Shown in pieces: positions 1 to 9,797 of a stretch of 64,000 bases of DNA. How positions within the stretch are numbered: position 1 is the stretch's first letter; every line of letters begins with the position of its first letter. The DNA comes from CAWDVK01 sp963805715 (GTDB lineage Bacteria > Actinomycetota > Actinomycetes > Streptosporangiales > Streptosporangiaceae), in assembly GCA_963805715.1 (NCBI GenBank), contig CAWDVK010000009.1, positions 62,001-126,000 of the forward strand. The letters are read 5' to 3'. A program made the translations under genes and the position numbers. The notes beneath the pieces were generated by a model. It did no database searches and was not told the DNA's origin. It saw nothing but the letters and a program-made list of their open reading frames with translations.

Positions 1-89
1 ACCCGCATCCTGAACGGCTGACCTGACGGCCGCCGCAGCCGGAAACGCGCGGATGCGGACAGCCTAGCCTGGCTGCCTGCGGTGCCGGG

Positions 90-758
90 TCACGGCGCCA
101 GCCTGAACGGCGGGTACCGATCGGTGACCAGGACGAACGCGTAGGCGGCGACCCGGTTGTGCCAGCGGAATACGCCTTCGACGAAGCTGAATATGCCACG
201 CGGATAACGGCCGGTGAACAAGATCGCGAACCAGGTCACGATCACCGCGAAGAACGCAGCGATTTCCAGGAAGAACAGCACGATGTAGTGCGGGATGGCC
301 AGCAGCCATTTGACCAGCGGCAGCCACCGGTTCAGGTCCGTGGCCGCGTCCGGATAGGCGTAATCAAGCTGGACCCACTGGTGGTCGTCGGTGGACGGAT
401 AACTGTCGTTCATCAGGGCCAGGTAGGTCCACACCCGGTTGATGAAGCGCTGCAGTTCCAGGTTCCAGTCGAACCACCACCGGGGGTACTTCTGCCTGAA
501 CAAGATCATCAGCAGCGGACCGAAGAACAGCAGGCCGCCCACGCCCGCGGGGCCGTAGTACGTGGAGGAGTGGTGGAGCGTGGAGGTGTTTCCCGCGGAT
601 TCCCAGGTTCCGCCGGAAACGGTGCCGAGCACGATCGCGATCGGGATGATCACGAAAATCCGGAAGAACGAGGTCAGCCGGCTGAGCGGCCGGTCCGGGT
701 ACTCGACGGCAAACTGAACAGGATACTGAGCTGAATACGGGCCCTGATCCGTGGTCAT
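90..758 (-). CDS. DUF4389 family membrane protein
   Basis: A 222-residue protein with several hydrophobic segments (about residues 27-48, 75-90, 140-185) and the aromatic, Tyr/Trp-rich pattern of DUF4389, for example WWFDWNLELQRFINRVWTYL near the middle and an RYPPF motif at the C-terminus. The start at 758 is chosen because AGGAGG lies 6 bases upstream; an upstream in-frame start at 818 has no such site. DUF4389 proteins are membrane-bound and of unknown role, so only the location is inferred. An inverted repeat lies just upstream (788-805). It appears monocistronic. Confidence 0.85.
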   Translation of the reverse strand: MTTDQGPYSAQYPVQFAVEYPDRPLSRLTSFFRIFVIIPIAIVLGTVSGGTWESAGNTSTLHHSSTYYGPAGVGGLLFFGPLLMILFRQKYPRWWFDWNLELQRFINRVWTYLALMNDSYPSTDDHQWVQLDYAYPDAATDLNRWLPLVKWLLAIPHYIVLFFLEIAAFFAVIVTWFAILFTGRYPRGIFSFVEGVFRWHNRVAAYAFVLVTDRYPPFRLAP

Positions 759-787
759 AACGCCTCCTTGTGGCCAGTTCCGGATGC

Positions 788-805
788 ATACCCACTGTCG
801 GGTAT
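788..805. promoter_or_regulatory. Inverted repeat ATACCC-N6-GGGTAT upstream of DUF4389 gene
   Basis: ATACCCACTGTCGGGTAT is a perfect 6-bp dyad, 29 bases upstream of the DUF4389 start codon. It could be an operator. It differs in sequence and spacing from the TCACCC/GGGTGA palindromes found later in the window. Confidence 0.35.
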
Positions 806-1043
806 CCTCAATGATCAATTCATCCGGTTCGGCAGCGTCTGGATGCCAACGTCACAGTCCGCCGAGTCCAGGCCAGGTGACTCGGACGCATTTGCCGGGC
901 GAGCAGTCATTGTTCTGTGACCCATTGCGAAGCGCGGGTCCGGATCATCGCCTGACGTACACGAAGTTGCCGTTGTCTCGTCTCCGGCACCCCTGACGTC
1001 CGGGTTTCGTGCGGGATCGGCGAGCAGGCTCTGCCACTGCACG

Positions 1044-1505
1044 TCAGGGTGCGTCCGCCGCACGGGCCACCTGGCCCTGGTCGAGGGTTGCGGCCCAGGT
1101 GGCGAGGAGGCTGAGCGGCTGAGCGCGTCGTGGGAGGGGGTGCCGGGCTTGGCGGTGTAGGCGGAGATCCGCAGGCCGGCGTCGGCGGCGAGGTCCAGTG
1201 CTTCGAAGGTCAGGCTGAGGTCGCCGACGACCGGGTGGTGGAGGCGCTTGATCCCGGTGCGATGGAAGCGCTCGCCCGTTGCGCACGTAGGCGGGCGTGG
1301 TGGTCATCGAGTCCAGGATGCGCTGCACGCTGGGGCGCACCTGCTGGCGGGCGGGCCGGCGGGCGCCCACGCGGCATTACCGGTGCCCGCGGCGCGGGCC
1401 AGGTCGAACAGGTGCGCGCTCGGCCTCGTCCAGCTGCAGGGCGCGGGCGAGCGAGCCGAGCACGCTGTCGGACACGCCGGTCCGCGGCAGGCTACCTTTC
1501 TCCAT
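1044..1505 (-). pseudogene. MmyB-like XRE-family regulator, truncated and frameshifted
   Basis: Three frames read in succession give pieces of one protein: a HLFDLARAAG segment near 1410, then VRPSVQRILDSMTTTPAYV near 1300, then a C-terminal PGTPSHDALSLLATWAAT-like stretch near 1120. This order is the ligand-binding half of actinobacterial MmyB-type helix-turn-helix regulators. The N-terminal DNA-binding domain is missing and at least two frameshifts separate the pieces, so it cannot make a working regulator. Its 5' edge abuts the DUF2255 gene on the other strand. Confidence 0.7.
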
Positions 1506-1920
1506 GACGACCGCCTCAGAGAGGAGGCACCTCTGTGACCGCCTGGACGACTGCGAGCTGGCCAGAATCGGAACAGCAGAAGAACTCCAGATCGCCTCAC
1601 GTGGACGTGACGGCTCGCTCAGCAGGGCCAGGACGATCTGGGTAGTCCCTTACGGCGACGACCTTTATGTCCGTTCCGTCAACGGGCCCGCCGCGGCCTG
1701 GTTCCGCGGCACCCAGGCACGCCACGAAGGCCAGATCAGAGCTGGGGGCCTCGATCGCGATGTCGCCTTCGAAGAAGCTGACCACGGCATCGACGACCAG
1801 ATCGATGCCGCCTACCGGACCAAGTATCACCGGTACGCCAAGAGCATCACCGACGCCATCACCAGCCGCACAGCACGCTCAACGACGATCAGGCTCATGC
1901 CCCGGGCCAACGGCTCGTAG
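1504..1920 (+). CDS. DUF2255 family protein, N-terminus probably frameshifted
   Basis: From about residue 17 the protein reads ELARIGTAEELQIASRGRDG, then IWVVPYGDDLYVRSVNG and WFRGTQARHEGQIRAGG, a close match to the small DUF2255 family (about 120-130 residues, function unknown). The frame is open from an ATG at 1504, but the better start is a GTG at 1535, seven bases after GAGGAGG (1521-1527). That GTG would give VTAWTT, the usual family N-terminus, and then needs one missing base near 1550-1555 to enter the conserved frame. Either a recent one-base deletion disabled the gene or the assembly lacks a base there. Confidence 0.65.
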   Translation: MTTASERRHLCDRLDDCELARIGTAEELQIASRGRDGSLSRARTIWVVPYGDDLYVRSVNGPAAAWFRGTQARHEGQIRAGGLDRDVAFEEADHGIDDQIDAAYRTKYHRYAKSITDAITSRTARSTTIRLMPRANGS

Positions 1921-2101
1921 CATGCGCTCCGGTGCGTGATCGATACCTCGACCATGGGCTGAACCATCTGGACAGTGCTCGCGGCCCGGCGGTCTTATAG
2001 GGACAAGGGAAACCGGGCGCACGAGATCAAGATCAGCCTGGCCAGATTCTCCACGGCTTCAGGGGAATCCCGGCCGGTAACTCTCGAAGGCAGTTGGTCC
2101 T

Positions 2102-4552
2102 GTGGCTGAAGACCTCGTAGAGGGCACGGGCTCTCTCTCCGAGCAGCAGCATCTGTTGCGCGGCTGGCGCACGGTGATGTTCGCTCCGGTCGGCGATGGC
2201 CAGCGGCGCCGGCGGGGGAGCGACGGAGTGCGCCTGGCTGTCGCCATCCTCGCCCTGGCGTGCTGCTTGCTCGTCATCCGCTACGACTCCCGTATTGACC
2301 GGGCCATCATCCAGGTCATCCATCCGCCGCCGAGGAGCATCACCTGGCTGGTGACGGTGGTCTACCAGGCTGGATCGTTCGGCGTCGTGATCGTCGTGCT
2401 GGCACTGGCTCTGCTCGCGCGACGCTGGGTGATCGCGCGCGACATCGGGCTGAGCGCGGCCGGCACGGCTGCGGCGAGCGGGATCCTCATCCTGTGGCTG
2501 GGAAGCCGCGGCGGGAGACCAGATGGAATCGTGCTCAGCGGTTATTACGTGACTTTCCCGATCCTCCAGATCGCTCTGTTCGTGGCGGTCGCAACGGCAG
2601 CGCTGCCCTACCTTGCCCGCGGCCTGCAACGCCTCATCGAGGTCTTCATTGCGCTGGTGGCGCTGGCCTCAGCGGTCGAGGGTCACGGGCTGCCGGTCAA
2701 TGTCCTCGGGAGCCTGGCCATCGGCTGGGGGATGACGGTAGTGGTCCGGCTCATCTTCGGCTCACCCCTCGGCCTGCCTTCGGCCGATGATGTGAGGCTG
2801 CTCCTGGAGGAACTCGGCATCTGCTCGAGCAATGTGCACCCGGTGGCACAGCAGGTCTGGGGGGTGGCGAAGTACGAGGCAGCGGAGTTGCGGGGAGCGG
2901 ATTCGTCCGATCGGCGCCTCGAAATAGTGGTTTACGGCCGCGATGCGGCCGATGCCAGGCTCCTGACGAAGGCTGGCCGGTTCCTGCTGTACCGGGACTC
3001 TGGACCGAGCCTCACGATTACCCGGCTTCAGCAGGTCGAACATGAGGCTTACCTCATCTTGCTGGCTGGCCAGGTGGGCGTCGCAGTACCCGAGATCGTC
3101 GGGTCAGGAACTGCGGGCCCGTCCAAGGACGCGCTGCTGGTCTGCCGGTTGCCGACCGGGACCACGCTGTCCGAGGCTGATGCCGCCGACATCAGCGATG
3201 CCACTCTGGACGACCTGTATGGTCAGGTCCTGACTCTCCGGAGGGCGCGCATCGCTCACGGAGCAATCAGTGGTGACGCGCTGCTGGTCGACTCGACGGC
3301 GAAGACCACCGTATTGACGGATTTCCGCAACGCCTCAGCGAGCGCTTCGCCGGATCAGCTTGACCGCGACATGGCCGGTGCCATGGCGGTGACGGCAGTG
3401 GCGGTCGGCGCCGAACGAGCCGCAAACTCCGCGGCACGGTGCCTCACTCCGGAGATGCTGGAAGGCGCCCTGCGGCATCTGCACAGGCCGGCGCTCGACC
3501 GCGCACTGAGCCGGAGCCTGCGGGGCAAGCGCGGGCTCCTAGAGGATGTCCGTCAACGCGCCGCACGAGCCAAGTCGATCGACGTGCCGAAGCTGGTGGA
3601 GGCCCGCCGCGTGAGCTGGCCGACGCTGATCATGGTAATCGGCACGCTCATCGGCGGCTGGGCCCTCATCGGGGTGCTCATCGACGTCTCCAGGGCCTTC
3701 GATACCGTGATCGGCGCCGACTGGCTCTGGGTCATCATGGCGCTCGTTCTTGCCCAGCTTGCCTATGTGGCGTCTGGGATAGAAAGCGTCGGCAGTGTGG
3801 CCGGCGTGCTTCCGTTCGGGCGGACGACGGCTGTCGAGGTCGCCAACTCATTCAGCTCACTGGCCGGCGGGACACCGGCAGTCTTCGCCACCCGGGTGCG
3901 CTTCTACCAGCGACAGGGCTACGACGCCTCGGTGGCGCTGAGCTCGGGCGCCATCATGAGCACCGTCAGCTGGATCGCCATCGGGGTCCTGTTCCTCTGT
4001 TCGCTGCCGTTCGCCTGGGGGTCCATCCACCTTGAGGCCACCCCGGAGTCCGGGGGGAATGCGAAACTGGTGTGGATCATCCTGGCCCTCGTGGTGGTGG
4101 TCGCCGCGGCGGCCGGCCTGGCGCTGGCCGTGCCCCGGCTCCGCAGGCTGGCTGCCGAGAAGGCGCGCCCCAAGGTGCGCGACATCTGGGCCAACCTCAG
4201 ACCGGTAGTGAGCTCTCCGCGCAAGCTGGTGCTGCTGGTGGGTGGCTCGTTCGGCCAGCGGCTGCTGGTGGCCATGGCCCTCTCCGTTTCGCTGCGGGCC
4301 TTCGGCGACCATCTCGCGCTTCCCATCCTGATCGTGATCATCACCCTGGCCGGGATCATCGGAGGCATCTCGCCGTCGCCTGGCGGCATGGGGGTGGCAG
4401 AGGCGGGCATGATCCTCGGCCTCACGGCGGCCGGTGTCTCGGAGGCTGATGCCACCGCCGCGGTCTTCATCCAGCGGCTGTTCACTTCGTACCTGCCGCC
4501 CATCTGGGGCTGGATTACCCTCGTTTGGCTGCGGCAAAGGGAGTACATATGA
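2102..4552 (+). CDS. YbhN/AglD2-like flippase domain fused to a pseudokinase
   Basis: An 816-residue membrane protein in three parts. Residues about 40-230 are hydrophobic and resemble a PAP2-like membrane region. Residues about 230-490 look like an aminoglycoside-phosphotransferase/kinase fold, with EHEAYLILLAG and then HGAISGDALLVD and TDFRNAS. The kinase HGD-x4-N catalytic loop reads HGA with no Asn, so this part is probably non-catalytic. Residues about 510-815 form the multi-span LPG_synthase_TM (UPF0104) domain, ending in GGISPSPGGMGVAEAG. Such domains are linked to lipid or polyprenyl-glycan flipping at the membrane; the substrate here is unknown. The start is a GTG with only a weak upstream purine stretch. 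Confidence 0.8.
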   Translation: MAEDLVEGTGSLSEQQHLLRGWRTVMFAPVGDGQRRRRGSDGVRLAVAILALACCLLVIRYDSRIDRAIIQVIHPPPRSITWLVTVVYQAGSFGVVIVVLALALLARRWVIARDIGLSAAGTAAASGILILWLGSRGGRPDGIVLSGYYVTFPILQIALFVAVATAALPYLARGLQRLIEVFIALVALASAVEGHGLPVNVLGSLAIGWGMTVVVRLIFGSPLGLPSADDVRLLLEELGICSSNVHPVAQQVWGVAKYEAAELRGADSSDRRLEIVVYGRDAADARLLTKAGRFLLYRDSGPSLTITRLQQVEHEAYLILLAGQVGVAVPEIVGSGTAGPSKDALLVCRLPTGTTLSEADAADISDATLDDLYGQVLTLRRARIAHGAISGDALLVDSTAKTTVLTDFRNASASASPDQLDRDMAGAMAVTAVAVGAERAANSAARCLTPEMLEGALRHLHRPALDRALSRSLRGKRGLLEDVRQRAARAKSIDVPKLVEARRVSWPTLIMVIGTLIGGWALIGVLIDVSRAFDTVIGADWLWVIMALVLAQLAYVASGIESVGSVAGVLPFGRTTAVEVANSFSSLAGGTPAVFATRVRFYQRQGYDASVALSSGAIMSTVSWIAIGVLFLCSLPFAWGSIHLEATPESGGNAKLVWIILALVVVVAAAAGLALAVPRLRRLAAEKARPKVRDIWANLRPVVSSPRKLVLLVGGSFGQRLLVAMALSVSLRAFGDHLALPILIVIITLAGIIGGISPSPGGMGVAEAGMILGLTAAGVSEADATAAVFIQRLFTSYLPPIWGWITLVWLRQREYI

Positions 4553-4924
4553 AGGATCTGGCTGACATTTCATTATCATCTCCGCCCGTACCTGGTGTTG
4601 TCGTGATCGGCGGACCATGGGATGCACGTGGCCGGTGCTCCCGCGGAAGGCGGGATGAATCCGCCTGGCGGGGGATCGCCACCCCGGTGGCGGGGCGACA
4701 TTCACTGACGGGCTGCCTGCGCGCAGCAGCCGTCTTGCCAGCCGTCCGCATTGGCCTCGCTATCCACTCCGGCAAAAACCTGGCGATGGCTATTAACCGA
4801 GAGAAAACGAATACGCCGGCCTGTCTTTACCTCCCGTTCGGCCCCAATACATCACAATCGACGCTCACGCGGCTAGAGTCGGCGATGTCGGCTGCTCGCC
4901 GGAAGTGCGGGGCGGAGAAATGCG
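4553..4924. other. Intergenic region with GC-rich dyads
   Basis: No convincing gene. It contains two short dyads, ATCCGCC-TGG-CGGGGGAT (4659-4676) and GCCACC-CC-GGTGGC (just after 4677), which could act as a terminator for the upstream flippase gene or as degenerate operator sites. The 3' half is less GC-rich and probably carries the promoter of the glucosidase gene at 4925. Confidence 0.4.
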
Positions 4925-7131
4925 ATGAAATCTACGGCCGAGGGACGGCGCCTGGCGGCGGCGGACGACCGGGGCGTCCACTGGCGGCGGTGGGGGCCTT
5001 ATCTGAGCGACCGGCAATGGGGGACAGTCCGCGAGGACTACAGCGATACAGGTGACGCGTGGAGCTACTTCACCCACGACCAGGCCCGCTCTCGGGCCTA
5101 CCGCTGGGGGGAGGACGGGATCGCGGGCGTTAGCGATGATCAGCAGGTCCTGTGTCTATCACTGGGATTGTGGAACGGTGCCGACCCGATCCTGAAGGAA
5201 CGATTTTTTGGCCTGACCAATGCAGAGGGCAACCACGGCGAGGACGTCAAGGAGTACTACTTCCACCTCGACAGCACCCCCACCCATTCCTACATGCGCA
5301 TGCTCTACAAATACCCGCAGGCCGCCTACCCCTACGAGAACCTGGTAGCCACCAACCGCGAGCGCTCGCGCACCGAGTTCGAGTACGAGCTACTCGACAC
5401 CGGGGTGTTCGCCGGGGATCGCTACTTCAACGTCGAGGTGGAATGGGCCAAGGCCGATCCCGAGGATCTTGCTGCCCTCGTCACGGTGACCAACCGCGGT
5501 CCGGCTGACGCGCCGCTCGACGTGCTGGCCAACATCTGGTTCCGCAACACCTGGGCGCCCGAGCCCACCGCGGAGCTGCCTGTCCTGGCCGCCGACGGAC
5601 CGGGCCGGATCGTGGCCACTCACGCCCGGCAGTGGTTCCACATGCAAAACGGTCACATCCTGTCGATGCCCGACTGCTGGGAATACCCCTGGTACGCGGC
5701 GTGGGACCTGGCTTTCCATTGCGTGCCGCTGAGCATGGTCGATCCCGGCTTCACCCGAGGGCAGATCGAGCTGATGCTCAGCGACGTGTACCTTCACCCG
5801 AGCGGGCAGATCCCCGCGTACGAGTGGAACTTCGGTGATGTCAACCCGCCCGTGCATGCCTGGGCGACGCTGTTCGCCTTCGCGGCGGGGGCGGGCGAGC
5901 GGACTGAGCGGCACACGGATTTCCTGCGCGACGCTTTCAAGAAGCTGCTCTTGAACTTCTCGTGGTGGCTCAACCGCAAGGACCCGGCCGGCCGCAACCT
6001 GTTCGAGGGCGGCTTTCTCGGCCTGGACAATATCGGCGTGTTCGACCGGAGCGCCCCCCTGCCGACGGGCGGCCACCTCGAACAGGCCGATGGCACGGCC
6101 TGGATGGCCCTGTTCAGCCAGAACATGCTCGACCTCGCACTGATCCTCTCGGTGGTCGACCCGAGTTACGAGGACCTGGCCCTCAAATTTGTTCAGCATT
6201 TCTTCTGGATTGCCGCCGCCATGGACAAGGTGGGCCAGTCCGAAGACGAGATGTGGGACGAACAGGACGGCTTCTACTACGACGTGCTCCGCCTGCCCGA
6301 CGGCTCAGCCACCCGGCTACGGGTCCGCTCGATGGTGGGGCTGATTCCGCTGTGCGCCGTCTCGATCATCCCCGCCGAGGTCATCGAGCGGTTCCCCAGC
6401 CTGGCGGCCCGGGCCAGGGAGAACTACGAGCGCTACGCCGACCTGCTGGGGGGCGCGGCCAACCCGCTCGTGCCGGGGTGGAGGGACGGCGCCTGCTGTC
6501 GCTCCTGGACGAGCCGAAGCTGCGCCGGGTCCTGTCTCGCATGCTTGACGAGACCCGCTTTCTCAGCCCGCACGGGATTCGGTCGCTGTCCCGCAGCCAC
6601 CTGGCCGAGCCCTTCGTCTTCACCGTGCACGGGCAGCAGTACCGGGTGCAGTATCTGCCTGCCGAGTCTGACACCGGCATGTTCGGCGGCAACCCCAACT
6701 GGCGCGGTCCGGTGTGGTTCCCCATCAACCTCCTCATCATCCGGGCTCTCCTGCACTATTACCTCTACTACGGCGATGACTTCACCATCGAGTGCCCCAC
6801 CGGTTCGGGACACCAGATGACGCTCTTTGAGGTAGCCAAGGAGATCTCTGACCGCCTCATCTCCGTCTTCCGGCGCGATCAGAGCGGGCACCGGCCCGTC
6901 TATGGCGGGATGGCCACCTTCCAGGACGACCCGCACTGGCGCGATCTGCTGCTGTTCCACGAGTACTTCCACGGCGACAACGGCGCTGGACTGGGAGCCA
7001 GCCACCAGACCGGCTGGACCGGGGCCGTCGCCCGCCTGATCCAGCTTTTCGGCTCGGTCGGGGCTGCCGAAGTGCTGCACGGGCCGCCCCTCCCGCTCGC
7101 CCATCCCTACCAGCCTCCCAGCGGTCCCTAA
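4925..7131 (+). pseudogene. MGH1-like glucosidase paralogue 1, internal deletion plus frameshift
   Basis: The N-terminus (WRRWGPYLSDRQWGTVREDY), EYPWYAAWDLAFHC, PAYEWNFGDVNPP and the C-terminal FHGDNGAGLGASHQTGWTG all match the MGH1-like/GH63-related (alpha/alpha)6 glucosidase at 35561-38283. Compared with that copy it lacks roughly 200 residues between WFRNTW and CWEYPWY, an in-frame deletion near 5640. The frame also changes at about 6476-6483, where restoring one G in a G run (GTGCCGGGGTGG) would reconnect EGRRLLSLLDE to the rest. The ATG at 4925 has GGCGGAG upstream. The family trims glucose or mannose from glycans or compatible solutes; this copy is probably inactive. Confidence 0.75.
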
Positions 7132-7185
7132 GCCTGTCTCGCCGCGACCGTCCTGCTGCTCCGGGACATGGCAGCCCGTCCTGGG

Positions 7186-8243
7186 TCAGGCACCGTCGTC
7201 GTCCAGTGCGACGGTGACCTTGATGTCGTCGGGTTCCTTGGCGAGTGCCTCGGGCCAGGAGGCCATGGGCACCTGGCGGGTGAGCAGCCTCGCCAGCCAG
7301 CCGGGATCCGCTCTGGCCAGGGCCTGGGCCGCCTGGTCGTAATGCCGGCGCGCGGCGTTGACAGTGCCGACGATGACCTGGTTTCCCAGTACCAGTTTAC
7401 GGTTCACGGCGCTGAGGTCGCCTGACCTCAGGTAGGGGTGGTGCGAAAGGCCGGCCAGGGCGATCGTCGCGTTCGGGCTGGCGCTCGTGAGGACATCGGC
7501 GAGCACGCTCCCGTGTCCCGTGCATTCGATGACCACGTCCGGTTGCACTGGCAGGTCGGATGCTCGTGCCGTGGAATAGGTGGCGCCGAGGTCGGCGATC
7601 AGCTGCGGCTTCGGCCCGCCGGTGACAATGTCGAGGACCCAGGTGTCCAGGCCGCGCTGCCGGGCAAGCATCGCGGCGAGCAGCCCTACCGGCCCGGCGC
7701 CGGTTATGACCGCCACCTCGGGCGCATAGCACGCCCGGCCGCCTATGCGCTCAACGTGTTCCCACGCCTTGGCGACGACGGACGTCGATTCCAGCAGCAC
7801 GCCCAGCCGCCCGAGGGCCGGGTCGATCTTGATGGCGTAGCCCGGATCAACACGCCACAACTGGCTGCCGTAGCCAGGAGCCCCGGTGATGCCCCGCTCG
7901 ACGAAACGACCATTGCGGCACATGTCCCATTCGCCGGCCGCGCAGCACGCACATGGCACCGGATCGGGGCGGCGCACAATCCCTGAGACCAGGTCGCCGG
8001 GAAGCAATCCGCTGCCCGGTGGAGCCTCAACCACCTCGCCCAGCGATTCATGCCCGAGCACCAGCCGGTCAGCTCCCTCGGGAACTGTCCCGTAGCCGTC
8101 ATAAAACGATCTCTGCATCGGTCCCGCAGATGCCAACGAGGCGACCACGTATCAGGACCGCCCCGTCTGAGAGCGGCGGATCGGCCACGTCAATGACACC
8201 GGGCAGAGTCAGGGTTTCCTGGCACGACGCCGATTGCTCGCAC
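7186..8243 (-). pseudogene. Glucose 1-dehydrogenase-like MDR oxidoreductase with two N-terminal frameshifts
   Basis: The main frame (about 320 residues) has GHESLGEVVE, GEWDMCRNGRF, a Rossmann motif ITGAGPVGLLAA and the zinc-ligand Cys cluster PCACCAAGEWDMC, typical of archaeal-type glucose 1-dehydrogenases (zinc alcohol dehydrogenase superfamily; NAD(P)-dependent oxidation of glucose to gluconolactone). The true N-terminus is present but out of frame: a GTG at 8243 behind AGGAAAGG reads VRAIGVVPGNPDSARC, a one-base shift near 8193 gives DVADPPLSDGAV and VGICGTD, and a second near 8101-8112 enters the main frame. As written no full-length enzyme can be made. It faces the flavoprotein remnant at 8366 across a tandem repeat. 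Confidence 0.75.
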
Positions 8244-8263
8244 AAACGACCTTTCCTGGTGTC

Positions 8264-8331
8264 AATATCCGGACTATGGCCATGTTGCCCTTATCGTAAT
8301 ATCCGGCCTATGGCCATGTTGTTCTTATCGT
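8264..8331. repeat. Tandem 34-bp direct repeat, two copies
   Basis: Two head-to-tail 34-base copies (8264-8297 and 8298-8331) differ at only three positions. Each contains AATATCCGG, CTATGGCCATGTTG and CTTATCGT and is clearly less GC-rich than its surroundings. They lie between two divergent oxidoreductase genes, both broken, and may be duplicated operators or promoter elements. Confidence 0.8.
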
Positions 8332-8365
8332 AACAGTCCTGTCTTTAGCGTGAAAGCAGAGCCAA

Positions 8366-9328
8366 GTGCGCCTTTGGCGGCCAGGTAAACAGAATGCGAT
8401 AATAGAGTTACCAGACGGTAAACTGCCAGCGAATAAAGACCGGGGAAGCTGGAGCGGGATTGCGTCCATCTTCGCTGACCTCGGGGCTGCCGTCGCGCTG
8501 TTCGAGGCGGGCCCGATCCTCGTCCCTGCTGCCGACCCGAGCATCTCGGCCGAGCTTGACCGCGCCTTCCGCATCAGGGGCATGGACGTGCACACCGGCA
8601 CCGTGGTCGAGGCGCTCGGCCAGGAGCCCGAAGGCATCCGCATTGACCACCGCAGTGACTTCGCGACCGCGCGCAAGGTCGTCGACGCCGTATCCTTCGC
8701 GGTCGGCTGGCCAGCCAATGTCAGTCAGCTGGGCCTGGCGACGGCCGGCGTGGATACGGGGCGCCGGGCGATCGCCGTCGATGACTACCTCCGCACCAAC
8801 GTTGAGCACATCTTCGCCGCCGGCGATGTCAATGGCCGGTCGATGCTCGTGCAGACCGCCAGAATGGAGGGCAGGATCGCCGCCCACAACGCCGTCCTCG
8901 GATCGACCAGGCGGGCGACTTACGACGTGATCCCCAGCGGCAGCTTCACCGACCCCGAATACGGCAGGGTCGGCCTTACCGAAACCCAGGCCGCCCAGCA
9001 CCACGACATCGTCGTCGGCATCGCCCACTACGACGACCTGCTCCGGCCGGTCGCAGACGGCCGGCCCGAGGGCTTCTGCAAGCTCATTGCCGACCGCCAG
9101 AACCACACCATTCTCGGCGCCCACGTTCTCGGCGAGTACTCAGCCGAGACTGTCCAGACAGTCGCCGCGTGCATGGTCGCCCGGATGACCGTCGAGCAAG
9201 TCGCCGAACTCCAGCTCGCCTTTCCCACGTTCACCGAGGCTGTCAGCATGGCCGCGCAGAAAATCTGCAGGACCATCGGGGTGGGGCGCTTTCCCCAGGT
9301 CTGGAGCTATCTTCGCTCCGACGAATAA
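8366..9328 (+). pseudogene. FAD/NAD(P) disulfide reductase family protein, 5'-truncated
   Basis: The C-terminal two thirds of a class I flavoprotein disulfide reductase (mercuric reductase/lipoamide dehydrogenase type). It retains part of the NAD domain (ASIFADLGAAVALFEAGP), the second FAD motif (NVEHIFAAGDVNGRSMLVQ) and the dimerisation domain (GRVGLTETQA, ILGAHVLGEYSAETVQ, AFPTFTEAV). The N-terminal FAD-binding GxGxxG region and the redox-active CxxxxC are absent; the first 30 or so codons resemble nothing in the family. The full-length family is about 450-480 residues; this is 320. I call it a truncated pseudogene. Confidence 0.7.
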
Positions 9329-9416
9329 CCCCCCGCCGCTGCTGCACCAGGCTGAGCGCATCAGCGAGCAGCAGGGCGCTGTCCTTGCGCGCGGCCAGGG
9401 AGTAGTTCTGCCGAGC

Positions 9417-9797
9417 CTACGAGCCCGTTCGGCTGGCTCGCCATTCGGAACGCAGCAGCTGCACCAGGACCTCGGCCTCGCTGTGCTCGAGATCCCTGGT
9501 CGCGGTCAGCAATGTCAACGGCCCGGTCTGGGCCAGGTCACGCAGGTGACGCAGCGCCTCGGACCGATCAGGATCTTTCAGCTCGGCCTCGTAACGTCGC
9601 CTGAACTCGGCGAACCTCTCAGGCTGGTGGCCGTACCAGCGCCTTAGCTCGCCTGACGGCGCCACGTCCTTGAGCCACTCGTCCAGGTGGGCCTTGTCCT
9701 TGGACAGGCCGCGAGGCCAGAGCCGGTCCACGAGGACGCGCCTGCCGTCGGACGGCGCGGCGGGCTCGTATACCCGGCGCGCGCGCACCTCCTGCAT
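9417..9797 (-). CDS. DUF488 family protein
   Basis: 126 residues with the family hallmarks RRVYEP, GRRVLVDRLWPRGLSK and LREL-like helices, ending LTLLTATRDLEHSEAEVL. DUF488 proteins are small and cytosolic, of uncertain role; some have been proposed to act in heme or iron handling. The ATG at 9797 is followed within two codons by AGGAGG, so a slightly later start (GTG at codon 4) cannot be excluded. No partner gene is obvious. Confidence 0.85.
   Translation of the reverse strand: MQEVRARRVYEPAAPSDGRRVLVDRLWPRGLSKDKAHLDEWLKDVAPSGELRRWYGHQPERFAEFRRRYEAELKDPDRSEALRHLRDLAQTGPLTLLTATRDLEHSEAEVLVQLLRSEWRASRTGS

Noticed and set aside
2340..2380. TCACC...GGTGA inside the flippase gene
   Set aside because: Spacing is five bases and it lies in the middle of conserved coding sequence; likely codon coincidence.
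4659..4700. GC-rich dyads before glucosidase paralogue 1 as copies of the 17-bp palindrome
   Set aside because: The arms read TCCGCC/GGGGGA and GCCACC/GGTGGC, too far from TCACC/GGTGA to count without more data.
4525..5055. 176-codon open frame between the flippase and the glucosidase
   Set aside because: Overlaps both neighbours in other frames, and shows no motif or good ribosome site.
9329..9416. Minus-strand fragment reading RQNYSLAARKDSALLLADAL
   Set aside because: Looks protein-like but is too short to assign and has no start; may be a relic.
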